Notes under the pieces: model-generated
What the model was told of the DNA's origin: nothing
The model's input: only the letters and a program-made list of their open reading frames with translations
Databases searched by the model: none
Position numbers and translations under genes: made by a program
Shown: one piece after another, positions 37,700 to 46,156 of the stretch
Numbering within the stretch: the stretch's first letter is position 1
Layout: each line of letters starts with the position of its first letter
Assembly (NCBI GenBank): GCA_947501105.1
Contig: CANMUP010000002.1
Coordinates: 827,999-891,998 of the forward strand
Reading direction: 5' to 3'
From: an uncultured Flaviramulus sp.
GTDB taxonomy: Bacteria > Bacteroidota > Bacteroidia > Flavobacteriales > Flavobacteriaceae
Length of the DNA: 64,000 nucleotides

Positions 37700-38635
37700 A
37701 TGAAGATAGAAAAAAACAAAAAAGTGTTCGCTTTAGTACTGATTTTTATCATCCTATTTATAGGAGCATATACCATGTTAGTATTAGGAGAAGATGAAGC
37801 ACCGACCATTGAAAATAATCAAATCCCTGTTCCTGAATTAGAAGATGAACAAAAGGAATATAAGTCGAAATTAGAAGCGTTGGATGACCTTAAAGAAGTT
37901 AGGCAAACCAATGCGCCAAGTATTTATGATGAACGTTTGTTGGATTCCACAGGAGTTTATGATCCTGATTTATTGGAGAAGGAAAAGATACGTATTGTAG
38001 ATAGCATATATAATGAAGGACGGATTAGTTATTCCGATAGAAATTTTAGAACACCAGAGACTATAATTCAACCTAAAGTAGTCGAAAGGGATTCAATCTT
38101 AAAGAAAGACATTAAGGAAAAAGAAATAGAATCGAAGGAATTGGCTTTGGAACATCACTTGTTTTTTGCTTCGAATCCTTTGGATAATGTAAAGGTAAAT
38201 CCTAAAATCACCGATAGTCTTATCTATGCTAGAGTAGATGGAACGCAAACCGTACAAACCAATTATCGATTGCAGATGCGGTTAGTCAAAGCCGCAAAAA
38301 TTGATAATACCATTTTACCCAAAAATACCGCTATCTATGGGTTTATCAGTTTTAAACCAAACAGAACCATAATAAAAATAGAAAATATTAATCACCAGCC
38401 AGTAAAACTAAAAGCCTTTGATTTTCAAGATGGGAGTGAAGGCATATACATTGAGAATAGTTTTCGTGCTGAAGCCAGTCAGGAAGTTCTGGGAGATGTG
38501 GTGGATGATATCAATATAGCCGGAGTTCCTCAAGTAACTGGAGTAAAAAAAATATTTCAGCGAAATAACCGAAACGTTAAGGTTACGGTCACAGATAATT
38601 ACAAACTTATATTAAAAGCCGATAATCAGAAATAA
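37700..38635 (+). CDS. traM: VirB10-like conjugation protein (TraM)
   Basis: 311 residues: one N-terminal membrane helix (VFALVLIFIILFIGAYTMLV), an acidic linker with coiled-coil character, and a C-terminal domain (about 190-311) with the TraM/VirB10-like pattern ILPKNTAIYGFISF and GVKKIFQRNNRNVKV. It spans the envelope and links inner and outer complexes. It is slightly short for TraM, but the end is intact. Confidence 0.85.
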   Translation: MKIEKNKKVFALVLIFIILFIGAYTMLVLGEDEAPTIENNQIPVPELEDEQKEYKSKLEALDDLKEVRQTNAPSIYDERLLDSTGVYDPDLLEKEKIRIVDSIYNEGRISYSDRNFRTPETIIQPKVVERDSILKKDIKEKEIESKELALEHHLFFASNPLDNVKVNPKITDSLIYARVDGTQTVQTNYRLQMRLVKAAKIDNTILPKNTAIYGFISFKPNRTIIKIENINHQPVKLKAFDFQDGSEGIYIENSFRAEASQEVLGDVVDDINIAGVPQVTGVKKIFQRNNRNVKVTVTDNYKLILKADNQK

Positions 38636-38652
38636 TTTAAAACCAAATAAAA

Positions 38653-39453
38653 ATGAAAACATATAGCATCATAATATTTATAATTTTATCAAATTACGTA
38701 ATTGCACAAAAACCGCTAGATACTATTTATGCTAACGAAAGCAAAAATGTTACGCTGTTTTTTCCAGACCAAATTCGTCAAGGTATAACGGGCTCAGAAC
38801 ATTTTGTATTTACCTATAACCGTGAAAAATTGCAACATTTTGGGTTATTGCAAGCGACTCCAGGAGATGAAAGCAATTTGCTTGCCATTACCAACGACGG
38901 CAAAGTGTATGCTTATATCTTGAAGTATGCTGAAGCTCTTAGTAAGCTCAATTATTTCATATCTGATAAAACATGTATTGGAAATGAAAAACCTATAATG
39001 ATAGTTCCAAAAAAGAAGCCTCTAATAGATACTATAATTGCTAATGAGAATAATCACTATAAAAATTTAGGAGACTATCTTCTTAAATTTAAATATCATA
39101 CTATCGCTTCCAAACGTAAAAAAGGAATGGTACTACGATTAAAAAACAAATTGTATCATAATTCTGAAGTGTATCTGGTTTTTGAAATTAAAAATAATTC
39201 TGGAATCGATTTTGAAATTGATTTTTTGAATGTTTACAGAACTAATGGGAACAAAAAACGTAAGTCATCGTTTCAAAAATTGCAGCTCCACCCAATTTAT
39301 AAATATAAGTTGCCTTATGGGATTATGCACAGACATGCCTATAAATTTGTTTATGTGATGCCAAAGTTTGTTCTGGGCAATCATGAGAAACTACAAATTG
39401 AATTGAAGGAGCTGAAGGGGAGTAGGAGTATGATTTTAAAAACAAGATTATAA
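38653..39453 (+). CDS. traN: VirB9-like conjugation protein (TraN)
   Basis: 266 residues with a signal peptide (ending VIAQ) and the DUF4138/TraN layout: an N-terminal all-beta part (NVTLFFPDQIRQGITGSEHF) and a C-terminal part ending in HAYKFVYVMPKFVLGNHEKL. With TraM it makes the outer-membrane core. It is the last transfer gene; TraO/TraP/TraQ-type genes are absent, and the convergent integrase stop lies one base beyond. Some type-B systems are shorter than CTnDOT, so this need not mean deletion. Confidence 0.85.
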   Translation: MKTYSIIIFIILSNYVIAQKPLDTIYANESKNVTLFFPDQIRQGITGSEHFVFTYNREKLQHFGLLQATPGDESNLLAITNDGKVYAYILKYAEALSKLNYFISDKTCIGNEKPIMIVPKKKPLIDTIIANENNHYKNLGDYLLKFKYHTIASKRKKGMVLRLKNKLYHNSEVYLVFEIKNNSGIDFEIDFLNVYRTNGNKKRKSSFQKLQLHPIYKYKLPYGIMHRHAYKFVYVMPKFVLGNHEKLQIELKELKGSRSMILKTRL

Positions 39454-39454
39454 A

Positions 39455-40693
39455 TTAGACGATATTATTAATGTCTTTCTTAATTTGAAATTTATTTCGT
39501 AAAACTTTCATGTCATCACTCACTTTTCTATCTATTATTTTAGCGTAATGTTGAGTTGTTTTTAGAGATTTATGGCCTAGCATTTTGCTTACAGATTCTA
39601 TAGGAACACCATTAGTAAGTGTAACTGTAGTAGCAAAAGTATGGCGAGCTAAATGAAATGTTAGGTTTTTATTGATTCCACATAAGTCTGCTATTTCTTT
39701 TAAATAGGCATTCATTTTTTGATTGCTTAAAACAGGAAGAACCCGTTCACTATCAATGATATCAACATGTTTGGTGTACTTATTTAGAATAGCTTCTGCA
39801 GTTGGGAGAATAGGGATATTACTTCTCGTGTTTGTCTTTTTTCTTTTAGTTTTAATCCAGCGTTCACCATCAATCCCAACGACTATATCATTTTGCGAAA
39901 GTTTTTGGACATCGACATACGCTAATCCAGTGAAGCAACTAAATACAAAGATATCCTTAACTAAATCTAAGCGCGGAATATTAAACTCTTTCTTAATCAT
40001 TTTTTGAACATCTAATTCACTCAAAAAATCACGTTCCACAATTTTCCATTTAGCTTTCCAATGAAAAAACGGATCCTTGCTTATCCAATCATTAGCATAG
40101 GCAATTCTTGTAATTTTTTTTAAATTGGTTAAATATTTAGTGATTGTGTTTTGATTTCCTATATCTTTTATTTTTAAATAGTACTCAAATCCATTAATGA
40201 ACTTTAAATCTATATCCTGAATAAAAATATCATTCACACTGTACTCTTTTTGAATATAGCATTGTAAATGGTTACTGGTTCTAACATAACGCTTATAACA
40301 GCCTGAAGAATAACTTTTGCCCACTAACGTTTCAATTTGATTATTATGCTCCGTGAAAATCTGTAAAATTGTTTTTCTTGTATCTTCTTTATTCAGGAAC
40401 TTATTTTTAATCATTAAAGCCGTAAATGGCTTGTCTTCAATGACAAATGTTTCTTGAATTTTGTAAAGTTTTGAACTGATTGAATTAATATACTTATTAA
40501 GCTGATAAGCTTCTTCACTATTCCCGTTTAACTTTCCAGAAATGGAGTTCCACTTGGTTGGATCAATTTTACGATTTATACTTATTTCACAGCGCTTGCC
40601 ATTAACCGTTATCCTAAGATATATGGAAATTCTCCCATTTTTACTTTTGCCTTTTTTCTTTGGATAAAACAAAATTGAAAATCTATTATTCAT
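39455..40693 (-). CDS. Tyrosine recombinase, ICE integrase
   Basis: 412 residues. An N-terminal arm-binding domain (FSILFYPKKKGKSKNGRISI) and SAM-like core-binding domain precede the catalytic domain: HLARH gives H347 and R350, GHK gives H374, and HYAKI gives the nucleophile Y383. The usual first catalytic arginine is absent (CFTGLAYVDVQKL), as in other Bacteroidota integrases of the IntDOT group, which tolerate mismatches between att sites. The gene lies beside the 3' end of tRNA-Lys, its likely attachment site. Confidence 0.92.
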   Translation of the reverse strand: MNNRFSILFYPKKKGKSKNGRISIYLRITVNGKRCEISINRKIDPTKWNSISGKLNGNSEEAYQLNKYINSISSKLYKIQETFVIEDKPFTALMIKNKFLNKEDTRKTILQIFTEHNNQIETLVGKSYSSGCYKRYVRTSNHLQCYIQKEYSVNDIFIQDIDLKFINGFEYYLKIKDIGNQNTITKYLTNLKKITRIAYANDWISKDPFFHWKAKWKIVERDFLSELDVQKMIKKEFNIPRLDLVKDIFVFSCFTGLAYVDVQKLSQNDIVVGIDGERWIKTKRKKTNTRSNIPILPTAEAILNKYTKHVDIIDSERVLPVLSNQKMNAYLKEIADLCGINKNLTFHLARHTFATTVTLTNGVPIESVSKMLGHKSLKTTQHYAKIIDRKVSDDMKVLRNKFQIKKDINNIV

Positions 40694-40776
40694 AATTGGG
40701 TTTATTTATGTTATTAAGTTACAATTTTCTTGCTTAAGTTCAAACTATAAAACATTAAAAATCAAAACATTAACCC

Positions 40777-40821
40777 CTATTCGGTGAGTCTTTTTAGTTT
40801 TAAAAAAGACTCACCGAATAG
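40777..40821. repeat. Perfect 19-bp inverted repeat between integrase and tRNA
   Basis: Arms CTATTCGGTGAGTCTTTTT (40777-40795) and its exact complement (40803-40821) flank seven bases. The GC-rich outer half is unusual in this AT-rich gap. It lies upstream of the integrase gene and downstream of tRNA-Lys, near the expected att junction, so it may be an integrase or host-factor site, or a transcription barrier insulating the element. Confidence 0.7.
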
Positions 40822-40871
40822 CGCACCTATTTGATGCTATTAATTGATATCAACTGAAAGTAATTAAAATG

Positions 40872-40905
40872 AAAAAGCCTGAAAACATTAAGTTTCAGGC
40901 TTTTT
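40872..40905 (-). terminator. tRNA-Lys terminator
   Basis: AAAAAGCCTGAAA (40872-40884) pairs with the complement ending in TTTTT (40893-40905). It lies 24 bases beyond the 3' end of tRNA-Lys and is symmetrical, so it can also stop plus-strand transcription. Confidence 0.8.
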
Positions 40906-40928
40906 GAATAATTTTGAAGTGGTTCTAG

Positions 40929-41001
40929 TGACCGGGCTGGGGCTCGAACCCAGGACCCTCTCCTTAAAAGGGAGATGCTCTACCAACTGAGCTACCAGGT
41001 C
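40929..41001 (-). tRNA. tRNA-Lys (anticodon UUU)
   Basis: A 73-base cloverleaf folds cleanly: D-arm GCTC/GAGC, anticodon stem TCTCC/GGAGA with loop CTTTTAA, T-arm CTGGG/CCCAG with loop TTCGAGC, discriminator A. CCA is not encoded (CTA follows), as is common in Bacteroidota. The acceptor stem GACCTGG/CCCGGTC has one mismatch, T5 opposite C68. The integrase gene is on the 3' side, so the 3' arm may come from the integrated element. Confidence 0.97.
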
Positions 41002-41041
41002 ATTATTTCAATACTACTAACATTATTACTGTTAGCGGGTG

Positions 41042-41071
41042 CAAATATAAAATGTTTAATTAATAAAACAA
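41042..41071 (-). promoter_or_regulatory. Promoter of tRNA-Lys
   Basis: On the minus strand TTG (41069-41071), a 19-base spacer and TATATTTG (41042-41049) match the Bacteroidota sigma consensus, 40 bases before the tRNA 5' end. Confidence 0.7.
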
Positions 41072-41147
41072 TACTTTTTTTAAAGAAATTTTTGTTTTTT
41101 TGCAGGACTTAATCGTATGTTTTTAATAATCAATTTATAGCGTAAAA

Positions 41148-41669
41148 ATGATCATAGTTTTAATTGGATATATGGCTTCTGGAAAGACATCCTTAGGGAA
41201 GAAATTAGCTGAAAAATTAAATTATAATTTTATTGATTTAGATGATTTTATTGAAGATAAAGAAAACCTGTCTGTAAGTGAGGTATTTAAAGTTAAAGGA
41301 GAGATTTATTTTAGAAAACAAGAATCTTACTATTTAAAACAATTATTACAATCTGAAAGCAATATAATATTATCAGTTGGAGGAGGTACACCTTGCTATA
41401 GCGGTAATATGGATGTTCTGTTAAATGCTAAAAATGTTAAGAGTATATATTTAAAAGCATCTTTACCAACCTTAGTGAATAAATTAATGAAGAAAAAAGC
41501 AAAACGCCCATTAATTGCTCATATTGAAACAGAAGAGGAAATGACTGAGTTTATTGGTAAGCATTTATTCGAGCGTGTACAGTTTTATAATCAAGCTCAA
41601 ATTCATGTAACAATAGATAATAAAACTAAAGATGATGTTCTTGAAGATATTATTTTAGAATTATTCTAA
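41148..41669 (+). CDS. aroK: Shikimate kinase
   Basis: 173 residues, the standard length. Walker A is GYMASGKTS (7-15), shikimate binding uses the DLDDFIE segment and the GGGTP motif, and the lid contains KKAKRPLI. It phosphorylates shikimate at the 3-position with ATP on the way to chorismate. It is the first core gene right of the tRNA. Its end overlaps the convergent phosphoribosyltransferase by nine bases. Confidence 0.95.
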   Translation: MIIVLIGYMASGKTSLGKKLAEKLNYNFIDLDDFIEDKENLSVSEVFKVKGEIYFRKQESYYLKQLLQSESNIILSVGGGTPCYSGNMDVLLNAKNVKSIYLKASLPTLVNKLMKKKAKRPLIAHIETEEEMTEFIGKHLFERVQFYNQAQIHVTIDNKTKDDVLEDIILELF

Positions 41670-42164
41670 AACCGCTTCAAAATTTTTACCTTCTAGAACT
41701 ACATTAACATGTTCGTGTAAAGATGTTGATAAAGAAATTCCTTTAAAATCTGCTTTTACAGGATACTTTTTATGATTTCTATTTACTAAAACCGCTGTTT
41801 TAAATTGTTTTAAAGGTACGTTTAAAAAGTGTTTTACTCCATAAATTAGTGTAGTACCAGAGTTTAAAACATCATCAATTAAAATCAGAGATTTGTTTTT
41901 ATAATCATTAGCTGTAATAGACGTTTTAATTTCTGATGAAGGATTCTTTTTGTCTATACTAACTTTACAAAGTACAGGATTAATATCTGATATTTTACTA
42001 AGCGCAGTTTTTAATTTTTTTGCAAGAACATAACCATTACTATCAATTCCAGCTAAAATAACCTCAGTCTCATTTACATTACTCTCGTAAATCTGAAATG
42101 CAATGCGCCTAATTTTATGATTGATTTCTGTATGATTTAAAATTACATTATTTGTAGCAGTCAT
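41661..42164 (-). CDS. Phosphoribosyltransferase family protein (PyrR-like)
   Basis: 167 residues. The type I PRPP-binding motif is LILIDDVLNSGTT; the flexible loop region is around KISDINPVLCKVSIDKKN. It resembles PyrR or xanthine/hypoxanthine phosphoribosyltransferases in length. In Flavobacteriaceae such a gene often lies beside the shikimate kinase gene. The base it uses cannot be told from the sequence. Confidence 0.85.
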   Translation of the reverse strand: MTATNNVILNHTEINHKIRRIAFQIYESNVNETEVILAGIDSNGYVLAKKLKTALSKISDINPVLCKVSIDKKNPSSEIKTSITANDYKNKSLILIDDVLNSGTTLIYGVKHFLNVPLKQFKTAVLVNRNHKKYPVKADFKGISLSTSLHEHVNVVLEGKNFEAVLE

Positions 42165-42195
42165 ATTCGCTGTAAATTAAATTAAAGTTTTAAAA

Positions 42196-42567
42196 TTACT
42201 CATTTTCATCAGTAAAATCATCAATATCTCTTCTATCTTTTTTTGTAGGTCTTCCAACGCCTTTTTTTCTGTAGTAATCTTTTGCATATTTTAAAAGCTC
42301 TTGAGCTTCAAACTGTTCCTTTGGTGTTATATCTGTTCTATAAAGATCAACCAGTTTTGCGCCAATTCTACTTTCAGGAATATCATTAACCTTTAGTTTA
42401 TAATTAATTTGATTCTTCCTTAATTCAATAATATCTTGTGCAAATACTTCTCTACTAGGTTTAACAACATCATTATTTACTTTAACCTGACCTTTTTTGC
42501 AAGCCGTAGTGGCTATCGTTCGGGTTTTGTAATACCTAATACACCATAAATACTTGTCTATACGCAT
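42196..42567 (-). CDS. S4-domain RNA-binding protein (HslR-like)
   Basis: 123 residues. The S4 domain occupies the N-terminus (MRIDKYLWCIRYYKTRTIAT, KKGQVKVNNDVVKPSREV); a basic tail follows (RKKGVGRPTKKDRRDIDDF). HslR/Hsp15 binds stalled 50S subunits carrying peptidyl-tRNA. Same strand as the phosphoribosyltransferase, 31 bases apart, so probably one operon. Confidence 0.88.
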   Translation of the reverse strand: MRIDKYLWCIRYYKTRTIATTACKKGQVKVNNDVVKPSREVFAQDIIELRKNQINYKLKVNDIPESRIGAKLVDLYRTDITPKEQFEAQELLKYAKDYYRKKGVGRPTKKDRRDIDDFTDENE

Positions 42568-42648
42568 ACAATTATTCTAAAAACTACGTTAATGTTCTTG
42601 TGCAAAACTATATTAAAATTGTATCTTGCGCCTCAAAAATAAGCAATA

Positions 42649-43695
42649 ATGAGAAAAGGAAAAGTAGCTTTATTTATTTTATGTTTAGCAGTTGGGTTTT
42701 TATCATGTAATAAAGATGATGGAGGAGATAATATTACCCAAATTGAATTAGAAGATAGAACAGAGCAACAAGCTAAAGACAAAGATTCTATAGTTAAATA
42801 TTTAAATGGGCATTATTATAATGCTAGTGTATTTGTAAATAATCCTGATCCTAGTATTAAAGATTTGATAATTAGCGAACTTCCTGCAGATGGAGTTGTA
42901 CCAGACCCTACTAATAATAAATTATTAATGGATGCTGTTGATTTAAAAACTGTAGTTTTTTCTGAAACAAATTATGAATTTTATGTGTTAGATTTAAATC
43001 CACTTGCTGGTGGAGAATCTCCAAAATTTTCAGATCAAGTTCGTGTAAGTTATGAGGGTTTTACATTAGATAATGAGGTGTTTGATAGTGCTGTAACTCC
43101 AGTAGATTTTGATTTAGTATCCTTAGTTCCAGGTTGGAGAAAGGTATTACCATTTTTTAAAGGAGCTGAATCATTTACTAATGAAAATGATGGAACAGTT
43201 AATTATATGAACCATGGTGTAGGTGTGATGTTTTTGCCTTCTGGGTTAGCTTATTTTAATAATGCAACAGGAGGAATTCCTTCATATGCATCAATTGCTT
43301 TTAAGTTTGATTTATTTCAAACAGCACAAGCAGACCATGATAATGATGGAGTGCCTTCCTATATAGAAGATTTGACTGGTGATGGCGAATTTACTTTTAA
43401 TACTGATGATGCTGTAGCTGATGATGATACTGATGGTGATAACATTCCTAATTATTTCGATTTAGATGATGATGGTGATGGTGTACCAACACTAGATGAG
43501 TTAGAACCTAATACTTACATTGTTGATACAAATCAAGGAGAACAAGAGCCAGTTCTGGCAGCTAAAGAGTTTGAACTTGACAGATCGGAAAATGGTGGAA
43601 TTATTACTATAAAAACGGTTACAATTAAAGATTCTAATAACGATGGGATTGATGATTATCTTGATGAAAATATAGAAATAAATTATAACGAATAG
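42649..43695 (+). CDS. FKBP-like lipoprotein with calcium-binding-type repeats
   Basis: 348 residues. A lipoprotein signal peptide (AVGFLSCNKDD) is followed by an FKBP-type peptidyl-prolyl isomerase-like domain (about 100-230; VRVSYEGFTLDNEVFDSAVT). A C-terminal tail then carries acidic thrombospondin-3-like repeats (DHDNDGVPSYIEDLTGDGEF, DDDGDGVPTLDELE). Isomerase residues are only partly conserved, so it may act as an envelope chaperone. A strong terminator follows. The role of the acidic tail, perhaps calcium-dependent stability, is inferred. Confidence 0.82.
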   Translation: MRKGKVALFILCLAVGFLSCNKDDGGDNITQIELEDRTEQQAKDKDSIVKYLNGHYYNASVFVNNPDPSIKDLIISELPADGVVPDPTNNKLLMDAVDLKTVVFSETNYEFYVLDLNPLAGGESPKFSDQVRVSYEGFTLDNEVFDSAVTPVDFDLVSLVPGWRKVLPFFKGAESFTNENDGTVNYMNHGVGVMFLPSGLAYFNNATGGIPSYASIAFKFDLFQTAQADHDNDGVPSYIEDLTGDGEFTFNTDDAVADDDTDGDNIPNYFDLDDDGDGVPTLDELEPNTYIVDTNQGEQEPVLAAKEFELDRSENGGIITIKTVTIKDSNNDGIDDYLDENIEINYNE

Positions 43696-43709
43696 AGATA
43701 ACTCTATTT

Positions 43710-43748
43710 AAAACAAAAAACCTCGCTACTTGCGAGGTTTTTTGTTTT
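43710..43748. terminator. Bidirectional terminator
   Basis: A long stem (43710-43726 with 43732-43748; core CCTCGC/GCGAGG with A- and T-runs outside) lies between the convergent FKBP-like and outer-membrane barrel genes and can serve both. Confidence 0.88.
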
Positions 43749-43766
43749 AAAGCTGTTCCATTTTTT

Positions 43767-44354
43767 TTACAAAATAAGAGATAAACTTAAAATTAACTGA
43801 TCAGGGCGCGTATCTAATCTACTTGTACCAATGTTGTTGTTCTCTAAAAATTTAGCTTCGTTATTGCTAAACCCTCTTTCGTATCTAACATCAATACCAA
43901 GCTTGTTTAGATTAAGACCTATACCAAAGTTTAATCCAACAGATAAATCATTATCTATATCATTTATAGAAACGCCATCAAATTCAGAATCTAAAATATA
44001 CTGGAATGATGGTCCACCAAAAACACTAATAGGACCTATAACTTTCAACCCAACTAGTAAAGGAGCATCTACTTTTTGCATTTTAAAGCTATCACTAGCG
44101 TAATCACTTTTTGTGCTTGTGTAAACTAACTCAGGTTTAAAATAAACCTGTTTTCCAAATTTTGCAAACACACCAAAATGGTAACCAATATTTCTATCAG
44201 GATTTTCGGCATTGTTGCTTACAGATTCAAAATAGTTGCCATTGGCATTATAGTTTAAACCTGCTTTAAAACCAAAGCCACTTGCTGATTGGGCAAAAGT
44301 GACTGAAGATATTGATACTAAAAAAAGTAAGGTAATAAAAAATGAATTCTTCAT
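43767..44354 (-). CDS. PorT-like outer-membrane beta-barrel protein
   Basis: 195 residues: a signal peptide (ending VTFAQ) and an eight-strand-type barrel (FGFKAGLNYNANGNYF, YHFGVFAKFGKQVYFKPEL, GIDVRYERGFSN) ending LILSLSLIL. It resembles the outer-membrane beta-barrel (OMP_b-brl/PorT) family of Bacteroidota. Single-gene unit; specific role unknown. Confidence 0.8.
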   Translation of the reverse strand: MKNSFFITLLFLVSISSVTFAQSASGFGFKAGLNYNANGNYFESVSNNAENPDRNIGYHFGVFAKFGKQVYFKPELVYTSTKSDYASDSFKMQKVDAPLLVGLKVIGPISVFGGPSFQYILDSEFDGVSINDIDNDLSVGLNFGIGLNLNKLGIDVRYERGFSNNEAKFLENNNIGTSRLDTRPDQLILSLSLIL

Positions 44355-44441
44355 AATTGTTCGTTTTTTGTGATTCTGATGTATAATATCAAAAACGTTG
44401 CCAAACGTTAATTATTTCTTAAGGAAAGAAGTTTTTAAAAT

Positions 44442-44479
44442 AAAAAAGGTTCTTCTAATTAAATAAAAGAACCTTTTTT
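44442..44479 (-). terminator. Terminator of the transketolase operon
   Basis: Arms AAAAAAGGTTCTT (44442-44454) and its complement ending in TTTTTT (44467-44479) lie just downstream of the minus-strand transketolase gene. Confidence 0.82.
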
Positions 44480-44494
44480 ATAATAATGTAGAGA

Positions 44495-45448
44495 CTATTT
44501 TCTTTTAAGAACAGTTTGCGCTTTTTCAACAATTGATGCGCTATTTAAACCATACTTTTCCATAAGTTGAGCTGGTGTTCCAGATTCTCCAAAAGTATCA
44601 TTAGTTGCAACAAACTCTTGAGGAGTTGGTTTTTGTTGTGCTAATACTCTAGCCACACTTTCTCCTAAACCACCTAAGAAATTATGTTCCTCGGCAGTTA
44701 CAATGCAACCCGTTTTTGATACAGAATCTAAAATAGCTTTTTCATCTAAAGGTTTGATAGTATGAATATTTATCACTTCGGCAGAAATTCCCTTTTCATG
44801 CAAAACTTTTGATGCTTCTAAAGCTTCCCAAACTAAATGGCCAGTGGCTACTATAGTAACATCGTTACCTTCAGTAAGTTTTATAGCTTTACCAATTTCA
44901 AATTTTTGATTTTCTGGAGTAAAAATTGGAACAGCAGGTCTTCCAAAACGTAAATATACCGGCCCGTTGTGTTCAGCAATGGCAATCGTTGCAGCTTTAG
45001 TCTGATTGTAATCACAAGTGTTAATTACAGTCATACCTGGAAGCATTTTCATTAACCCAATATCTTCAAGAATTTGGTGTGTAGCACCATCTTCACCTAA
45101 AGTTAAACCAGCATGTGATGCACAAATTTTTACATTTTTATCTGAATATGCAATAGACTGACGAATTTGATCGTAAACGCGACCCGTAGAAAAGTTTGCA
45201 AAGGTACCTGTAAAAGGTATTTTTCCTCCTATAGTTAAACCAGCAGCAATCCCCATCATGTTTGCTTCCGCGATACCAATTTGAAAAAAGCGCTCTGGGT
45301 TTTCTTTAATAAATTGATCCATTTTTAAAGATCCAATTAAATCAGCACAAAGTGCTACAACATTTGGATTGGTTCTACCAAGCTCTGCTAATCCAGCACC
45401 AAAACCGCTTCGTGTATCTTTTTTTTCTGTGTATGTGTATGTTTTCAT
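44495..45448 (-). CDS. Transketolase, C-terminal subunit
   Basis: 317 residues: the pyrimidine-binding and C-terminal domains of transketolase, with the conserved glutamate region [15 protein letters not shown] and [14 protein letters not shown]. With the N-terminal subunit it forms the thiamine-diphosphate enzyme of the pentose phosphate pathway. Split genes are usual in this group. Its start overlaps the stop of an unrelated secreted-protein gene by four bases (ATGA), so an extra gene sits between the halves. Confidence 0.93.
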   Translation of the reverse strand: MKTYTYTEKKDTRSGFGAGLAELGRTNPNVVALCADLIGSLKMDQFIKENPERFFQIGIAEANMMGIAAGLTIGGKIPFTGTFANFSTGRVYDQIRQSIAYSDKNVKICASHAGLTLGEDGATHQILEDIGLMKMLPGMTVINTCDYNQTKAATIAIAEHNGPVYLRFGRPAVPIFTPENQKFEIGKAIKLTEGNDVTIVATGHLVWEALEASKVLHEKGISAEVINIHTIKPLDEKAILDSVSKTGCIVTAEEHNFLGGLGESVARVLAQQKPTPQEFVATNDTFGESGTPAQLMEKYGLNSASIVEKAQTVLKRK

Positions 45449-46155
45449 TCTGTGACTTTGAAACTGTAATTAATATTAATTGTTTTTTTGCTTTTGTTTA
45501 TTCTTATAGCTTCTATTAAAGAAGTATTACCATCATTAACTTTTAAGATTAATCCGTTAGGCAAATTTGAAGCAATACTGCCTTGACTGTTTGTTTTTTG
45601 CATCATCAATTCTAAAAATTTTTGAAACAATAAATTATTATTAACTGGTAAGCTTTCATCAAAAGTTGCAAAGATTTTACTTTGAGGTTCAGTGTCAGGA
45701 TACAAAGCATAATCGTTATACTCTTTATTTAAAATAGTAGTAATTTGATCTGTCTTTTCAGAAATCAAAACGATATCTTCATTTATTGCATCATTATTTT
45801 TGATAGGTATAAAAGCATTTAAATTTATTTTAAAAAAAATGACATTGTTATTGTTTTCAAAAGAAAAAATAATATCAGCAGTTTCTGTTTCTAAAATTAA
45901 ATTAGAATTAGAATCAGCTAATATCGATTCACTATTATTTTTAAATAGTGCTTTTGAGAATTCTTTAGCTAACTCTTTATAATTAGTCCACAAAAATTTT
46001 CCTGATTTATCATAACCAATTGATATGGTGTCTTTTGATTGTTTTTTCTTGTTTGCAATTACATAATCAACTATATAATCTAACTCGATAGTTTTTTCTT
46101 GAGAGTATGTAAATGAAACAAACAATACTAAAATTAGTAAAAGTGTCTTTTTCAT
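45445..46155 (-). CDS. Secreted protein of unknown function inside the transketolase operon
   Basis: 236 residues with a signal peptide ([15 protein letters not shown]). The rest has no motif I recognise: mixed, Asn/Lys-rich, no cysteines and no further membrane helix. It lies one base after the N-terminal transketolase gene and overlaps the C-terminal one, so it is translationally coupled to both. The product is exported while its neighbours are cytosolic, so it is probably a lineage-specific insertion. Function not known. Confidence 0.75.
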   Translation of the reverse strand: MKKTLLLILVLFVSFTYSQEKTIELDYIVDYVIANKKKQSKDTISIGYDKSGKFLWTNYKELAKEFSKALFKNNSESILADSNSNLILETETADIIFSFENNNNVIFFKINLNAFIPIKNNDAINEDIVLISEKTDQITTILNKEYNDYALYPDTEPQSKIFATFDESLPVNNNLLFQKFLELMMQKTNSQGSIASNLPNGLILKVNDGNTSLIEAIRINKSKKTININYSFKVTE

Positions 46156-46156
46156 A

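Larger units (their letters stand above)
27433..40929. mobile_element. Right-hand part of an integrative conjugative element
   Basis: Element-type genes run from rteC to the tyrosine integrase beside the 3' end of tRNA-Lys: a regulator, an excisionase-like protein, a replication pair, a toxin-antitoxin pair, type IV secretion genes and an integrase. No relaxase (MobA/B), coupling ATPase (VirD4-like) or second att repeat was found in the window. The true left end is therefore probably beyond position 1, and the repair, restriction and SusCD blocks may all be cargo. The left boundary given here is only where ICE-typical genes begin. Confidence 0.7.

Noticed and set aside
1..40900. Second copy of the tRNA-Lys 3' end (left att site)
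   Set aside because: Looked for GGCTCGAACC-type sequence in the gaps and saw none. This was by eye, so a diverged copy could have been missed.
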